The notes under the pieces were generated by a model. That model was not told the origin of the DNA. It searched no databases and was given only the letters and a program-made list of their open reading frames with translations. From assembly GCA_017535785.1 (NCBI GenBank), contig JAFXTN010000037.1:186001-250000 (forward strand): DNA of 64,000 bases, given 5' to 3'. Shown one piece after another: positions 46,537 through 55,856 of this stretch (positions within the stretch are counted from its first letter, which is position 1; each line of letters opens with the position of its first letter). This DNA comes from Butyrivibrio sp. Its GTDB lineage: Bacteria > Bacillota > Clostridia > Lachnospirales > Lachnospiraceae. The translations under genes were made by a program, and so were the position numbers.

Positions 46537-47928
46537 ATGAGGAGGAAGGTATTAAGTTCTATTCTTGCAGCCATCTTGGTGGCAAGCTCTTTAATGGGCT
46601 GCGGTGCATCAGCCGACACAGCGGCAGACACTAATGCAACTCAATCTCAACAGACAGACAGCACAACAGCAGCAACAGATAACGATGAAATGAAGAATAC
46701 AAGTGGTGACGAGGAAGTCACTCTCAGAATGGCTTGGTGGGGATCACAGGACAGACATGATAAGACTATCGCGGCTATCGAACTCTATGAGAGCATTAAC
46801 CCCAATATTCATTTCGAATATGAGTATTATTCATTTGATGATTATTTTACCAAGCTTAAGACTTTGGTAGCTTCAGATGAAGTTTGGGATGTGTTCCAGC
46901 TTGGCGGAAACTTCCCACAGTATATGGATAAGATCTATCCGCTTGATGAGTATATTTCTTCCGGAGTTATAGATCTTTCCGGTATTTCAGAAGCTAATCT
47001 CAAGACAACTCAGACCAAGGACGGAGTACAGCTTGGTATTACAAACGGTATCAATACATATGGTATTGCTTATGATCCTGCAATGTTTGAAGAGGCAGGT
47101 GCCAAGCTTCCCACAGATGATTGGACATGGGACGACTACAAAGAGGCTGCAGATCTTATAACAGATAAGCTCGGAATTTTCGGTTCATCAACATTCGTAA
47201 CTTCCGATGCCATTGCGGGTCTTTCAACCTATGTTGGACAGCAGGGTGAGCTTGGACAGTACAGCTTCTATAATCTTGATCTTACAGGAATGGGATTTGA
47301 CGATCCCAAGATGCTTGAGCCTTTCATTCAGATGAGAGCAGATATGATCAAGAAGGGCTCATATCCCGATGCGGGAGCTTCAGCAGAGGTTACAAATATT
47401 GAGAACGATTTCCTTGTGACAGGTGAGGCTGCAATGACATGGGTTGCGGTTAATCAGTTCCCTACAATATATGATGCGTGCAAAGAGCAGGGAAGAACAC
47501 TTGCACTTGCCACAATTCCGAGAGTAAAGAAGGACGGTAACTCCGGAGCTCATATACAGTCATCTCAGATGTTCTGTGTATCTCAGGATTCCGAGAATAA
47601 GAAGGCGGCAGCAGAGTTCATAGCATGGTTTGAGACCAATATCGCATGTAACAATATCCTTCAGGCAGAAAGAGGAATTCCTGCAAATGAAGATGTAAGA
47701 GCTGCGCTTTCAGCTAATGCCGGCGAAGGTCAGCAGATAATGTATGACTATGTTGATAAAGTAAGTAATTTCCCTACACCAAAGGAAATCAACGTACTTT
47801 CGCCTGACGGACACGATCAGGTCGTTGACAATTACCTGAATTATATTCAGCAGGTAGCAAGCGGCGAGATTACCGCTGCGGAAGCGGCTGAAAAGACTTA
47901 CGCTGACGCAGAAGCAATCTTCAAATAA
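46537..47928 (+). CDS. Sugar ABC transporter substrate-binding lipoprotein
   Basis: Family 1 solute-binding protein of 463 residues. The signal peptide ends in lipobox LMGC with Cys at 22; a Thr/Gln/Asp-rich linker (about 25-60) leads to the binding fold starting VTLRMAWWGSQDRHDKTIAA. The ligand is unknown; from the downstream glycosidases an oligosaccharide of pectin or hemicellulose is likely. AGGAGGG precedes the ATG. A terminator-like hairpin after the gene probably lowers expression of the permeases relative to it. Confidence 0.92.
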   Translation: MRRKVLSSILAAILVASSLMGCGASADTAADTNATQSQQTDSTTAATDNDEMKNTSGDEEVTLRMAWWGSQDRHDKTIAAIELYESINPNIHFEYEYYSFDDYFTKLKTLVASDEVWDVFQLGGNFPQYMDKIYPLDEYISSGVIDLSGISEANLKTTQTKDGVQLGITNGINTYGIAYDPAMFEEAGAKLPTDDWTWDDYKEAADLITDKLGIFGSSTFVTSDAIAGLSTYVGQQGELGQYSFYNLDLTGMGFDDPKMLEPFIQMRADMIKKGSYPDAGASAEVTNIENDFLVTGEAAMTWVAVNQFPTIYDACKEQGRTLALATIPRVKKDGNSGAHIQSSQMFCVSQDSENKKAAAEFIAWFETNIACNNILQAERGIPANEDVRAALSANAGEGQQIMYDYVDKVSNFPTPKEINVLSPDGHDQVVDNYLNYIQQVASGEITAAEAAEKTYADAEAIFK

Positions 47929-47935
47929 TTCATTA

Positions 47936-47973
47936 AAATCCCGCCTTTAATTTCAACGTAAAGGCGGGATTTA
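47936..47973 (+). terminator. Partial terminator after the binding protein gene
   Basis: AAATCCCGCCTTTA pairs with TAAAGGCGGGATTT, followed by ATTATT. A second perfect hairpin, CAAAAGCTT / AAGCTTTTG, lies at 47992-48017. Both stand between genes of one operon and probably cause partial read-through. Confidence 0.7.
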
Positions 47974-48041
47974 TTATTAGAGAATTTATATCAAAAGCTT
48001 TTTTATGTAAGCTTTTGTGCAGTGATCAGGAGGAATGAGCT

Positions 48042-48962
48042 TTGAATAACAAGAGTAATAGTTCGAAGGAAAAACTCAGAACCGGCTTTAACAGTGACAC
48101 GGTGGTGGGACATGTTTTCGCAGCGCCGTTTATCTTTGGTTTTGTATGCTTTTCACTGATTCCTATATGTATGTCGCTTTATTATTCCTTTACGGATTAT
48201 TCTCTTGGAAATAAGCAGGCAGTATTTGTAGGACTCAAGAATTTTGCAACGCTTTTTAAGGATGAGGTTTTTGCCAAATCCATTATGATAACACTTAAGT
48301 ATGTGCTTATGTCAGTTCCGATGAAGCTTGCCTTTGCTCTTTTGGTTGCTTTTGTACTTACAAGAAAGAGTAAGATGGTCACATTATACAGATCATTGTA
48401 TTATGTACCTTCGCTTGTCGGAGGTTCTGTTGCCGTTGCACTTGTATGGAAACAGCTTTTTGCAAGAAAAGGTCTTTTCAATACCCTCTTTACAAGCATA
48501 GGTCTTGGAAGGGTCAATTGGTTCGGTGATGAAAAGCTTGCGATATATCCGCTGATGCTTATGGCAGTATGGCAGTTTGGTTCATCAATGATCATATTTG
48601 CAGCCGGGCTAAAAGAGATCCCGACTACATACTACGAAGCAGCTGAAATTGACGGAGCAAACGGGTTCCAGCGTTTCTTTAAGATAACGATGCCCTGTCT
48701 GTCACCGATCATTTTATACAATCTTGTAATGCAGACAATTTCTGCATTCATGACTTTCACTCAGGCCTTTGTAATTACGGCCGGTGGTCCCAACAACGGA
48801 ACAATGCTCTATGCGCTTAATGTCTACAACCAGGCATTTAAGTACAACAAGATGGGCTATGCCTGCGCAATGAGCTGGGTAATGCTTGTGGTTATGAGTT
48901 TGATCACTCTGGCAATATTTAAGAGTTCCAAGTTCTGGGTATTTTCCGAGTCGGAATCATAA
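48042..48962 (+). CDS. Sugar ABC transporter permease (UgpA type), TTG start
   Basis: Permease of 306 residues with about six helices and an EAA loop YEAAEIDGANGFQRFFKITM near residue 205. The start is TTG at 48042, 8 bases after AGGAGG; an ATG between them (48035) opens a 4-codon frame that overlaps the TTG, so translation of this subunit may be damped. It pairs with the next gene product and receives sugar from the upstream lipoprotein. Confidence 0.9.
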   Translation: MNNKSNSSKEKLRTGFNSDTVVGHVFAAPFIFGFVCFSLIPICMSLYYSFTDYSLGNKQAVFVGLKNFATLFKDEVFAKSIMITLKYVLMSVPMKLAFALLVAFVLTRKSKMVTLYRSLYYVPSLVGGSVAVALVWKQLFARKGLFNTLFTSIGLGRVNWFGDEKLAIYPLMLMAVWQFGSSMIIFAAGLKEIPTTYYEAAEIDGANGFQRFFKITMPCLSPIILYNLVMQTISAFMTFTQAFVITAGGPNNGTMLYALNVYNQAFKYNKMGYACAMSWVMLVVMSLITLAIFKSSKFWVFSESES

Positions 48963-48972
48963 GGAGGACATC

Positions 48973-49815
48973 ATGAGAGAAAGGAAAACTATCAGAAAAG
49001 TACTGTATCATGCTTTGGTATTGCTTTTCGGTTTTATAATGATATATCCCGTTTTGTGGATGATAAGCGGTTCGTTTAAAAACAACGCGGAGATACTGAG
49101 GGGAACTCTTAGTCTGATTCCAAAAGAGCTTGTTCTTTCAAATTATCCAAACGGCTGGAAGGGCTTTGGAGGAACCACTTTCGCGACATTCTTTTTAAAT
49201 TCTTTTGTTGTTACATCGGTTGCTACCTTTGGAACGGTTATTTCGTCTTCACTTGTAGCTTATGCTCTTTCAAGGATCAAATTCAGAGGAAGAAATCTGT
49301 GGTTTACCTGTATGCTTGCAACTATGATGCTCCCTGCGCAGGTTATCATGATCCCTCAGTATTTGATCTACTACAGATTACATCTGGTACCCGGCTATGT
49401 TCCGCTCATACTTCCGTATTTTTGCGGACAGGCATTTTTCATATATCAGATGATGCAGTTTATGCAGGGAATTCCCAGAGAACTTGACGAGGCAGCCAAG
49501 ATTGACGGATGCAGCAAATACAGCATCTATGCAAGAATAATTCTGCCGCTTTTAAAACCTGCGATCGTTACAACAGTTATTATACAGTTTTACTGGAAGT
49601 GGGATGACTATATGGGACCGCTGCTTTATTTATCAAGACCGCAGTCTTACACAGCATCCATCGCGATCAAGCTGTTTGCGGATTCTGCGTCCGTGACGGA
49701 TTTTGGTGCGATGTTTGCCATGTCAACTCTTTCACTTATGCCTGTATTTTTGATATTCCTGTTCTTTAACAAGTATCTTGTGGAAGGAATCGGAACCAGT
49801 GGATTGAAGGGATGA
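48973..49815 (+). CDS. Sugar ABC transporter permease (UgpE type)
   Basis: Second permease, 280 residues, about six helices, EAA loop DEAAKIDGCSKYSIYARIIL near residue 185 and C-terminus KYLVEGIGTSGLKG. AAGGAGG lies just before the ATG, 10 bases after the preceding stop. The stop overlaps the first possible ATG of the following glycosidase gene, so these genes are translationally linked. No ATPase is encoded in the operon. Confidence 0.92.
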   Translation: MRERKTIRKVLYHALVLLFGFIMIYPVLWMISGSFKNNAEILRGTLSLIPKELVLSNYPNGWKGFGGTTFATFFLNSFVVTSVATFGTVISSSLVAYALSRIKFRGRNLWFTCMLATMMLPAQVIMIPQYLIYYRLHLVPGYVPLILPYFCGQAFFIYQMMQFMQGIPRELDEAAKIDGCSKYSIYARIILPLLKPAIVTTVIIQFYWKWDDYMGPLLYLSRPQSYTASIAIKLFADSASVTDFGAMFAMSTLSLMPVFLIFLFFNKYLVEGIGTSGLKG

Positions 49816-49820
49816 CATCT

Positions 49821-51218
49821 ATGGGAAAAACATATGTTAAGTTCGACACTAATGACAGATTACTAAAAAAACTATGTGATTCCGCGGATAAAAAAAGCAG
49901 ACTTAATTTAAAAAAATTTGGAGATGTAAAGGTTTTGATAGAAGGGGGCGGTTACGAGAAGGTATGGCTTGAAACTCAGCCTATGGGCGGAGCCATGTAT
50001 GCCAAAAGAGATCTTGAGGCTGCCGTCAATAATCAAAAAATCTTTATGGACTATCAAAGCCTGGACGGAAGGCTTCCCGGAAGCATAGAGTATATAAATG
50101 GTGAGATAATACCGCAATTTGATAAGTTTCAGGGATTCTGTTTTGCAGAGCCTGCACTGGATGTATATTATCTGGCGGGTAAAGATAAGGAATATCTTGA
50201 ACAATTATATGAGACGCTGCTAAGGTTTGACGGATACTTATGGAAATACAGAGATTCCGATAATGACGGATGTCTGGAAAGCTGGTGCGTTTATGATACC
50301 GGTGAGGATAATGGGAAAAGATACGCAGATGCTCCCAATTACTGGGAGGGAGAGACGGCGCCTACCGGATACAGAGTGGTTCCTATCGCGTCAATGGATT
50401 TTATGGGTTATTCTTACAGTTCAAGAAAAACCATGGCGGATATAGCGGAAATACTCGGTGAAAAAGAAATTGCACAGAAGCATTTAAAGGACGCCGAAAA
50501 GATAAAAAAAAGTCTAAGAGACTATCTGTGGAACGATGAGAGAGGTGCTTTTTTTGACAGAGATAAAGATCATGATTTTATGCCCACGCTTTTGCACAAC
50601 ACCTTAAGGCTCATGTATTGGAAGTGCATATCGGATTCTGATGCGAAACGCTTTGTCAACGAACATCTTCTGAATGAAAAAGAGTTTTGGACTAATATGC
50701 CTCTTCCATCTGTTGCCGCCAGTGATCCCCTTTTTAGAAATGAAAAGGTCAACAGCTGGAGCGGACAGTCACAGGCACTTACATATCAAAGAGCAATAAG
50801 GGCGCTTGAAAACTACGGATTATATGATCTCATACCAAGGCTTGGAAATAAGCTTTTTGAAGCTATCGGAGAAAACTGCGTGTTTGTTCAGCAGTATGAC
50901 CCTTTTACCATGGAGCCTTCACTGACAGGCGTAACCGGAGAGCAGGATGCATACGGTCCCGCGATGCTTTCGGTGCTTGAGTATATAGGCAGAATGTACG
51001 GCGTCGAATTGTGTAGAGACAGACTTATATGGGGCGCAGCCAAAGGGCCGGAAACCTATTATGAATATCACTGGTTTGATCGCTCCTTCAGGCTTGAGAA
51101 TTGTAGTGATAAGAGCGTTGCCTATATAGACGGAAAAGAAGTCTTTTCCTGTGAAAGAGGCAGTAGAGTAGAAACTGACCTTAGCGGAAAGGTATTGGTA
51201 AGATATAATGGATTTTAA
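49821..51218 (+). CDS. (alpha/alpha)6-barrel glycosidase, MGH1/GH63-like
   Basis: Cytosolic protein of 465 residues resembling the mannosylglycerate hydrolase-like and GH63 C-terminal barrel families. Recognisable are PMGGAMYAKRDLEAA (about 55-70), DSDNDGCLESWCVYDTGED (about 150-168), PTLLHNTLRLMYWK, and the late VNSWSGQSQALTYQRAIRAL and EPSLTGVTGEQDAYGPAML. No signal peptide is seen, so it acts on imported oligosaccharide. The ATG at 49812 overlaps the previous stop and would sit on the ribosome site; ATG 49821 has AAGGG 9 bases ahead. Substrate not known. Confidence 0.8.
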   Translation: MGKTYVKFDTNDRLLKKLCDSADKKSRLNLKKFGDVKVLIEGGGYEKVWLETQPMGGAMYAKRDLEAAVNNQKIFMDYQSLDGRLPGSIEYINGEIIPQFDKFQGFCFAEPALDVYYLAGKDKEYLEQLYETLLRFDGYLWKYRDSDNDGCLESWCVYDTGEDNGKRYADAPNYWEGETAPTGYRVVPIASMDFMGYSYSSRKTMADIAEILGEKEIAQKHLKDAEKIKKSLRDYLWNDERGAFFDRDKDHDFMPTLLHNTLRLMYWKCISDSDAKRFVNEHLLNEKEFWTNMPLPSVAASDPLFRNEKVNSWSGQSQALTYQRAIRALENYGLYDLIPRLGNKLFEAIGENCVFVQQYDPFTMEPSLTGVTGEQDAYGPAMLSVLEYIGRMYGVELCRDRLIWGAAKGPETYYEYHWFDRSFRLENCSDKSVAYIDGKEVFSCERGSRVETDLSGKVLVRYNGF

Positions 51219-52497
51219 TGTTTTGGATTATTATGCTATTCCTGATGGTGTCACGAAGTGTACAGACGCTATCCAGGCTGCGATTGACAGATGTAGCGAA
51301 AAAGGGGGAAGGGTCATATTTCCGCCCGGCAAGTACCTTTCAGGCACATTAAGGCTCAGATCGAATGTTGAGCTTCATCTTGAAAGCGGTGCCACGCTGA
51401 TATCAAGCCTTAATGAAGCGGATATGATAGATTTTTCCAAGGATTTTGACGATGACAACGATGATACGGGTTGGGAAGGCGGATGCTTTCTTTATGCGTG
51501 CCATGAGAGAAATATTACAATCTCCGGAACGGGAATCATTGACGGTCAGGGTAGAGAAGTCTTTTTTGATGATGAGCCCGAAGGGGCATTAAAGGAATGC
51601 CCTCTCAATGTCAAAGGCTTCAGACCCAGGATGAGCTTCCTTGAAGATATAGAAAATCTTACGATAATGGATGTTACGTTCAAAGATTCGGCTTTCTGGA
51701 CACTTCATATGGCGGGCTGTAACGGGGTCAGGATAGAGAATATCAGGATTATGAATAATAAGCGCGGACCAAATACCGACGGAATAGATCCGGACTGCTG
51801 TAAGAATGTGATAATCAGAGGTTGCAACATAGTTAGCGGTGATGATTGCATTGTAATAAAGTCTACGGCTCCTATGTACAAAAAATACGGTGAGAGCGAA
51901 AATGTCGTCGTTTCCGGCTGTATTCTTAAAACAAATTGCACTGCGATCAAAGTGGGAACGGAAACATACGGCGACATACATGATGTGATCGTATCCGATT
52001 GCGTCATCAGGGACTGTATAAGAGGTATAGGAATATGGTCTCGTGACGGAGGAGAGATATATAATATCATCGCACATCATATCAGCGGAAACACAAGAAA
52101 CTTTGCAAGCTGCGCAGAGAGGATCGACGGCGTCTGTACCTGGTGGGGCGAAGGTGAACCTATTTTTATTTCCGTGGCAAAGCGTGCGAATGTTGACAGA
52201 CTCCCGGGTAAAGTACACGATGTCTATATAGATCACATGGTCATGAAGAGCGAAGCACCTATTATAATAGCAGGAGAGAAATTTTCTCCGGTTACTAACG
52301 TTGAGATCAAGGATATCAGGATCCTTTTTACAGATCAGAGCAATAGAAATGAAATGGCGCTTGACGAGAGACCTTCCGAAAGAGGCAGGGTTATCGGAAA
52401 GCTTCCGGAGGTTGTTCTAAGAGAGACTGAGGATGTCACAGTTGAAGGTATACTCAGCATCGATGACAGCATGAAAGAATATATATTTGAAACTTGA
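51208..52497 (+). CDS. GH28-like right-handed beta-helix glycosidase
   Basis: Polygalacturonase-superfamily protein of 429 residues without signal peptide. It opens with FNVLDYYAIPDGVTKCTDAI and has beta-helix coils. GH28 residues NTDGID and SGDDC are intact, but the usual GHG is replaced by TAIKVGTETYG and RIK by GIGIWSRDGG, followed by WWGEGEPIFIS. This layout occurs in a recognisable GH28 clade, so it may still cleave uronic- or rhamnose-containing pectin fragments using its Asp residues. It overlaps the upstream gene by 11 bases and ends the operon. Confidence 0.85.
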   Translation: MDFNVLDYYAIPDGVTKCTDAIQAAIDRCSEKGGRVIFPPGKYLSGTLRLRSNVELHLESGATLISSLNEADMIDFSKDFDDDNDDTGWEGGCFLYACHERNITISGTGIIDGQGREVFFDDEPEGALKECPLNVKGFRPRMSFLEDIENLTIMDVTFKDSAFWTLHMAGCNGVRIENIRIMNNKRGPNTDGIDPDCCKNVIIRGCNIVSGDDCIVIKSTAPMYKKYGESENVVVSGCILKTNCTAIKVGTETYGDIHDVIVSDCVIRDCIRGIGIWSRDGGEIYNIIAHHISGNTRNFASCAERIDGVCTWWGEGEPIFISVAKRANVDRLPGKVHDVYIDHMVMKSEAPIIIAGEKFSPVTNVEIKDIRILFTDQSNRNEMALDERPSERGRVIGKLPEVVLRETEDVTVEGILSIDDSMKEYIFET

Positions 52498-52534
52498 TCA
52501 AGTAAAAATGAGGTTTCTTTTGACTTGTAATTAT

Positions 52535-52573
52535 AAACATCCCGTAAACAAATAGTTTGCGGGATGTTTTTTT
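52535..52573 (+). terminator. Terminator of the polysaccharide operon
   Basis: ACATCCCG-T-AAAC pairs with GTTT-G-CGGGATGT, followed by seven T. Confidence 0.9.
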
Positions 52574-52634
52574 AATTAATAACTGATATAATGAATGTTG
52601 GATTATTATTATCAAGGCTAGAGAAGGAGAAATT

Positions 52635-53237
52635 ATGAGTTTAATACCTTACGTCATTGAACAGACAAGCCGCGGAGAGAGATCATATGATATCTACTCC
52701 AGACTTTTAAAAGAGAGAATCGTATTTTTAGGCGAGGAGGTCAATGCGCAGAGTGCAAGTATAGTTGTGGCTCAGCTTTTATTCCTTGAGGCTGAGGATC
52801 CCAATAAGGATATACATATGTACATCAACAGCCCCGGAGGAGAGATAACATCCGGAATGGCAATCTACGATACAATGCACTATATTAAATGTGATGTCAG
52901 CACGATCTGCATCGGTATGGCTGCAAGCATGGGAGCATTCCTTCTTGCAGGCGGAGCAAAGGGCAAGCGTATGGCTCTTCCCAATGCTGAGATCATGATT
53001 CATCAGCCCCTTGGCGGAACACAGGGACAGGCAACAGAAATTGAGATAGCTGCTAAGCACATCCTTAAGACTAAGGAAAAACTTAACAGAATGCTCGCAG
53101 AGAACACGGGTAAGCCGTATGAGCAGGTTTGCGCCGATACAGAGAGAGATAATTGGATGTCGGCTCAGGAAGCTCTTGATTACGGACTTATTGATTCTAT
53201 CGTTGAGAATCGCCCTAAGAAAGAGGATAAGAAATAA
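52635..53237 (+). CDS. clpP: ATP-dependent Clp protease proteolytic subunit
   Basis: Serine protease of 200 residues that assembles as a double heptameric chamber. The catalytic triad is Ser98 (GMAASMGA), His123 (MIHQPLGG) and Asp172. AAGGAGAAATT precedes the ATG. Its stop overlaps the clpX start (TAATG), so the two are translationally coupled. No CtsR-type heptads are visible upstream. Confidence 0.98.
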   Translation: MSLIPYVIEQTSRGERSYDIYSRLLKERIVFLGEEVNAQSASIVVAQLLFLEAEDPNKDIHMYINSPGGEITSGMAIYDTMHYIKCDVSTICIGMAASMGAFLLAGGAKGKRMALPNAEIMIHQPLGGTQGQATEIEIAAKHILKTKEKLNRMLAENTGKPYEQVCADTERDNWMSAQEALDYGLIDSIVENRPKKEDKK

Positions 53238-54502
53238 TGGCAAAAAATCCGGCAGAGATCAGGTGCTCTTTTTGTAATAAGACACAGGATCAGGTAAGAA
53301 AATTGATAGCAGGACCCGCGGGTGTTTACATCTGTGATGAATGCGTTGAAATCTGCTCTGATATTATTGATGAAGAGTTTGAGGATGAACCCGTCCCTAC
53401 CGGCAACCAGCAGATCAATCTGCTTAAGCCCGCGGAGATCAGAAACTTCCTTGATGAATATGTAATCGGTCAGGACGAAGCCAAAAAGGTTTTGGCTGTA
53501 TCCGTTTATAATCACTATAAGCGTGTTATGGCTCCCAAGACCGAGGACAAGAATGAAGTGGAACTCCAGAAGAGTAATATCATCATGGTAGGACCTACCG
53601 GTTCAGGTAAGACATATCTTGCGCAGACACTTGCCAAGATCATCAATGTTCCTTTTGCGATCGCGGATGCCACAACTCTTACAGAGGCAGGCTACGTAGG
53701 TGAGGACGTTGAGAACATTCTGCTTAAGCTTATTCAGAATGCAGATTATGACATTGAGAGAGCTCAGTACGGTATCGTTTATATCGATGAGATCGATAAG
53801 ATCACCAAGAAGAGCGAGAACGTATCTATAACAAGAGACGTTTCAGGTGAAGGTGTTCAGCAGGCACTTCTTAAGATAGTAGAAGGAACTATTGCAAGCG
53901 TTCCTCCTCAGGGCGGAAGAAAGCACCCTCATCAGGAGCTTATCCAGATCGATACAAGCAATATCCTGTTTATCTGCGGCGGTGCGTTTGACGGCCTCGA
54001 GAAGATCGTAGAAGCAAGACTCGACCGCAATTCCATCGGATTTAACGCAGAGATCGCAGATAAGTCGGAAAGAGAGATCGGAGAAGTCCTCAAAGAGGTC
54101 ACTCCTCAGGATCTTGTTAAGTTCGGACTTATCCCCGAGTTTGTAGGCCGTGTGCCTATCACTGTAACTCTCGAAGGCCTTTCTGAGGAAGCACTTGTAA
54201 GGATACTTACAGAGCCCAAGAATGCTCTTGTTAAGCAGTATCAGAAGCTCTTTGATTTTGATAATGTTAAGCTTACCTTTGAGGACGAGGCAGTTCATAA
54301 GATTGCCAAGATGGCTTACGAGAGAGAGACGGGAGCAAGAGGACTCAGATCCATTATGGAAAAATCTATGATGGATGTAATGTATCAGATCCCTTCAGAT
54401 GATACGATCACAGAGTGTGTGATCACAGAGGCATGCGTTGATGGCGACAGCCAGCCACTTATTGTGCACAACGATTCAAAGAGACTTAAGCCGGCGAAGT
54501 GA
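53237..54502 (+). CDS. clpX: ATP-dependent Clp protease ATPase subunit
   Basis: AAA+ unfoldase of 421 residues that feeds substrates to ClpP. The zinc-binding N-terminal domain has Cys10, Cys13, Cys33 and Cys36; Walker A is GPTGSGKT (119-126), the pore loop GYVGED (152-157), Walker B VYIDEIDK (181-188) and the ClpP-binding IGF loop RNSIGFNAE. In many Clostridia lon and engB follow; here a terminator and a degenerate engB fragment follow, and lon is not present in the window. Confidence 0.98.
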   Translation: MAKNPAEIRCSFCNKTQDQVRKLIAGPAGVYICDECVEICSDIIDEEFEDEPVPTGNQQINLLKPAEIRNFLDEYVIGQDEAKKVLAVSVYNHYKRVMAPKTEDKNEVELQKSNIIMVGPTGSGKTYLAQTLAKIINVPFAIADATTLTEAGYVGEDVENILLKLIQNADYDIERAQYGIVYIDEIDKITKKSENVSITRDVSGEGVQQALLKIVEGTIASVPPQGGRKHPHQELIQIDTSNILFICGGAFDGLEKIVEARLDRNSIGFNAEIADKSEREIGEVLKEVTPQDLVKFGLIPEFVGRVPITVTLEGLSEEALVRILTEPKNALVKQYQKLFDFDNVKLTFEDEAVHKIAKMAYERETGARGLRSIMEKSMMDVMYQIPSDDTITECVITEACVDGDSQPLIVHNDSKRLKPAK

Positions 54503-54532
54503 TCGCTTGGCAAAATTAAATAAATAAGTAAT

Positions 54533-54576
54533 AAAGCGCGCAGTCGGAACTGTTAATGTTCGTCTGCGCGCTTTTT
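54533..54576 (+). terminator. Terminator of clpP-clpX
   Basis: AAAGCGCGCAG (54533-54543) pairs with CTGCGCGCTTT, followed by further T. Confidence 0.9.
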
Positions 54577-54627
54577 AATGTATCCGGGAAGAGTGTTGAT
54601 TATTCCACATACTGTTTCGGGGTTCAT
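54553..54627 (-). pseudogene. Fragment resembling the 5' end of engB
   Basis: A 24-codon minus-strand frame starts ATG at 54627 and reads MNPETVCGIINTLPGYIKK before running into the clpX terminator and a stop. Residues NPETVCGIINTLP match EngB NLETVCGITSTLP from 59702 downward, and the DNA matches at 34 of 44 aligned bases. Both copies face the same way and each is followed by a promoter and a paralogous lipoprotein gene. I read it as a remnant of a segmental duplication. Confidence 0.7.
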
Positions 54628-54754
54628 ATAAAAAAAGGAAAGAAATAAATAAAAGATTTGTAACAAAGCTTTACAAATAATAAACAATATGTTATTGTCT
54701 TTGTAATAAAAATTCATAAAACAAAAATCGCTTTAAACGAAAGGAAATAGGAAA

Positions 54755-55672
54755 ATGAAAAAACAGCTTTTGGGGGTAACTGCATTGGCAGCAATTATGT
54801 TGTTTGGATGTGGTGCTCAGGAAACAGAGGTTGCAGGTGATATGTCATCAGCAGCAGAGAGCGCAATTGTAACAGAGAATACTTCAGAGGCTTCAGTAGA
54901 GACTTCTATTAAGAATGATGAGGCTTCAGTAGAGACTTCTATTAAGAATGATGAGGCTTCAAACCAAGATAGCAATTACTATGACGAAGGCGTGGATGCG
55001 TCAGATGTTAACGATGATACAGCCAATGCCGGTAAGATGAGTTCAGGACCCATTGGAATGTATACTCATACCATTACAGAGCAGATACAGGATATGATCG
55101 TAACATATGATTACTTCTATTCTTTCCATCCGAACGGAACAGGAATGGCATTCATTAAGGATGATTTTTTCCCCATTACTTGGGATGACAAGACAGTAAC
55201 TGTAGACGGAGAGACATATGCGTACACTCTTACAGGTGACCACTTAAGAGTTGAAGAGAATTACGGTGGCGCCGAATATGACAAGAAGCCTGGCGATGAC
55301 TATGTACTTATGGGTGATTTCTCAGAGCTTGCAGGAACATTTAAGCCTACAGAGAGTACAGATAAAGCATATGGCGCCGGAAAGCCCTTACCCAATCTTG
55401 AGATTGGCATGATAGGAGAGATTTCCGGAGGACTGGCACTAGATCAGAGCTTCCCTTACGGAAAGCCCCAGAGTGTTACCAAGAATGAGGATGGATCGTA
55501 CCGCGTTGTAGTTGATTATGTTGATGATCTCAACCAGTGCTATTATGACATTTATCCCAAGGGAGTTCTTGCAGAAAGAGATGCTGCCCAGGCAGACACT
55601 TTCAAGGATACTGTTTATGTAAGGGTTGTACTTATAGATGGCGGAATTATGGAGGCTGTTTACTGTCAATAA
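54755..55672 (+). CDS. Putative lipoprotein with tandem repeat linker
   Basis: Surface lipoprotein of 305 residues. Signal peptide with lipobox FGC (Cys at 19), then a Ser/Thr/Glu linker holding two exact 11-residue repeats of EASVETSIKND and a partial third. A small domain follows (about 98-185; PIGMYTHTITEQI, NGTGMAFIKDDFFPITWDD, EENYGGAEYDKK) that aligns with the lipoprotein at 59921, then an extra C-terminal domain (about 200-305). Function unknown. AAAGGAAATAGGA precedes the ATG. Confidence 0.8.
   Translation: MKKQLLGVTALAAIMLFGCGAQETEVAGDMSSAAESAIVTENTSEASVETSIKNDEASVETSIKNDEASNQDSNYYDEGVDASDVNDDTANAGKMSSGPIGMYTHTITEQIQDMIVTYDYFYSFHPNGTGMAFIKDDFFPITWDDKTVTVDGETYAYTLTGDHLRVEENYGGAEYDKKPGDDYVLMGDFSELAGTFKPTESTDKAYGAGKPLPNLEIGMIGEISGGLALDQSFPYGKPQSVTKNEDGSYRVVVDYVDDLNQCYYDIYPKGVLAERDAAQADTFKDTVYVRVVLIDGGIMEAVYCQ
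54887..54960 (+). repeat. 33-base tandem repeat inside the lipoprotein gene
   Basis: Units at 54887-54919 and 54920-54952 are identical and a partial third copy covers 54953-54960. Each unit encodes EASVETSIKND, so copy number can change without breaking the frame. Confidence 0.95.
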
Positions 55673-55710
55673 TCGATCTTTTTGATATGATGCTATTTTA
55701 GAGTAAATAT

Positions 55711-55759
55711 AAAGGCTTTCGTCTTGGATGAACGCATCATCCGGGCGAAAGCTTTTTTA
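55711..55759 (+). terminator. Terminator of the first lipoprotein gene
   Basis: AAAGGCTTTCG region pairs with CGAAAGCTTT around a nested GGATGA/TCATCC stem; T run after it. Confidence 0.82.
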
Positions 55760-55777
55760 TTTGCTTAAAACAGCGTG

Positions 55778-55806
55778 TTGACAGCGTGAAAATGATATGA
55801 TACAAC
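55778..55806 (+). promoter_or_regulatory. Promoter of the ABC exporter operon
   Basis: TTGACA (55778-55783), 17-base spacer, TACAAC (55801-55806). Confidence 0.65.
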
Positions 55807-55818
55807 TGTACTAGTACA
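55807..55818 (+). promoter_or_regulatory. Palindromic operator at the ABC exporter promoter
   Basis: TGTACTAGTACA, a perfect 12-base palindrome directly after the -10 box. It resembles operators of YtrA-type GntR or of TetR regulators; no such gene is adjacent. Confidence 0.6.
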
Positions 55819-55856
55819 ACTAATACACGCAAATAAAAGGAGAGAAATAGGGCTTT

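Noticed and set aside
51589..52236. 215-codon minus-strand frame opposite the GH28-like gene
   Set aside because: No ribosome site, no family resemblance; the sense strand is a clear beta-helix enzyme.
54887..54960. Regular repeats that could suggest a CRISPR array
   Set aside because: The repeats are adjacent without spacers, lie in frame in a lipoprotein gene and have no cas genes nearby.
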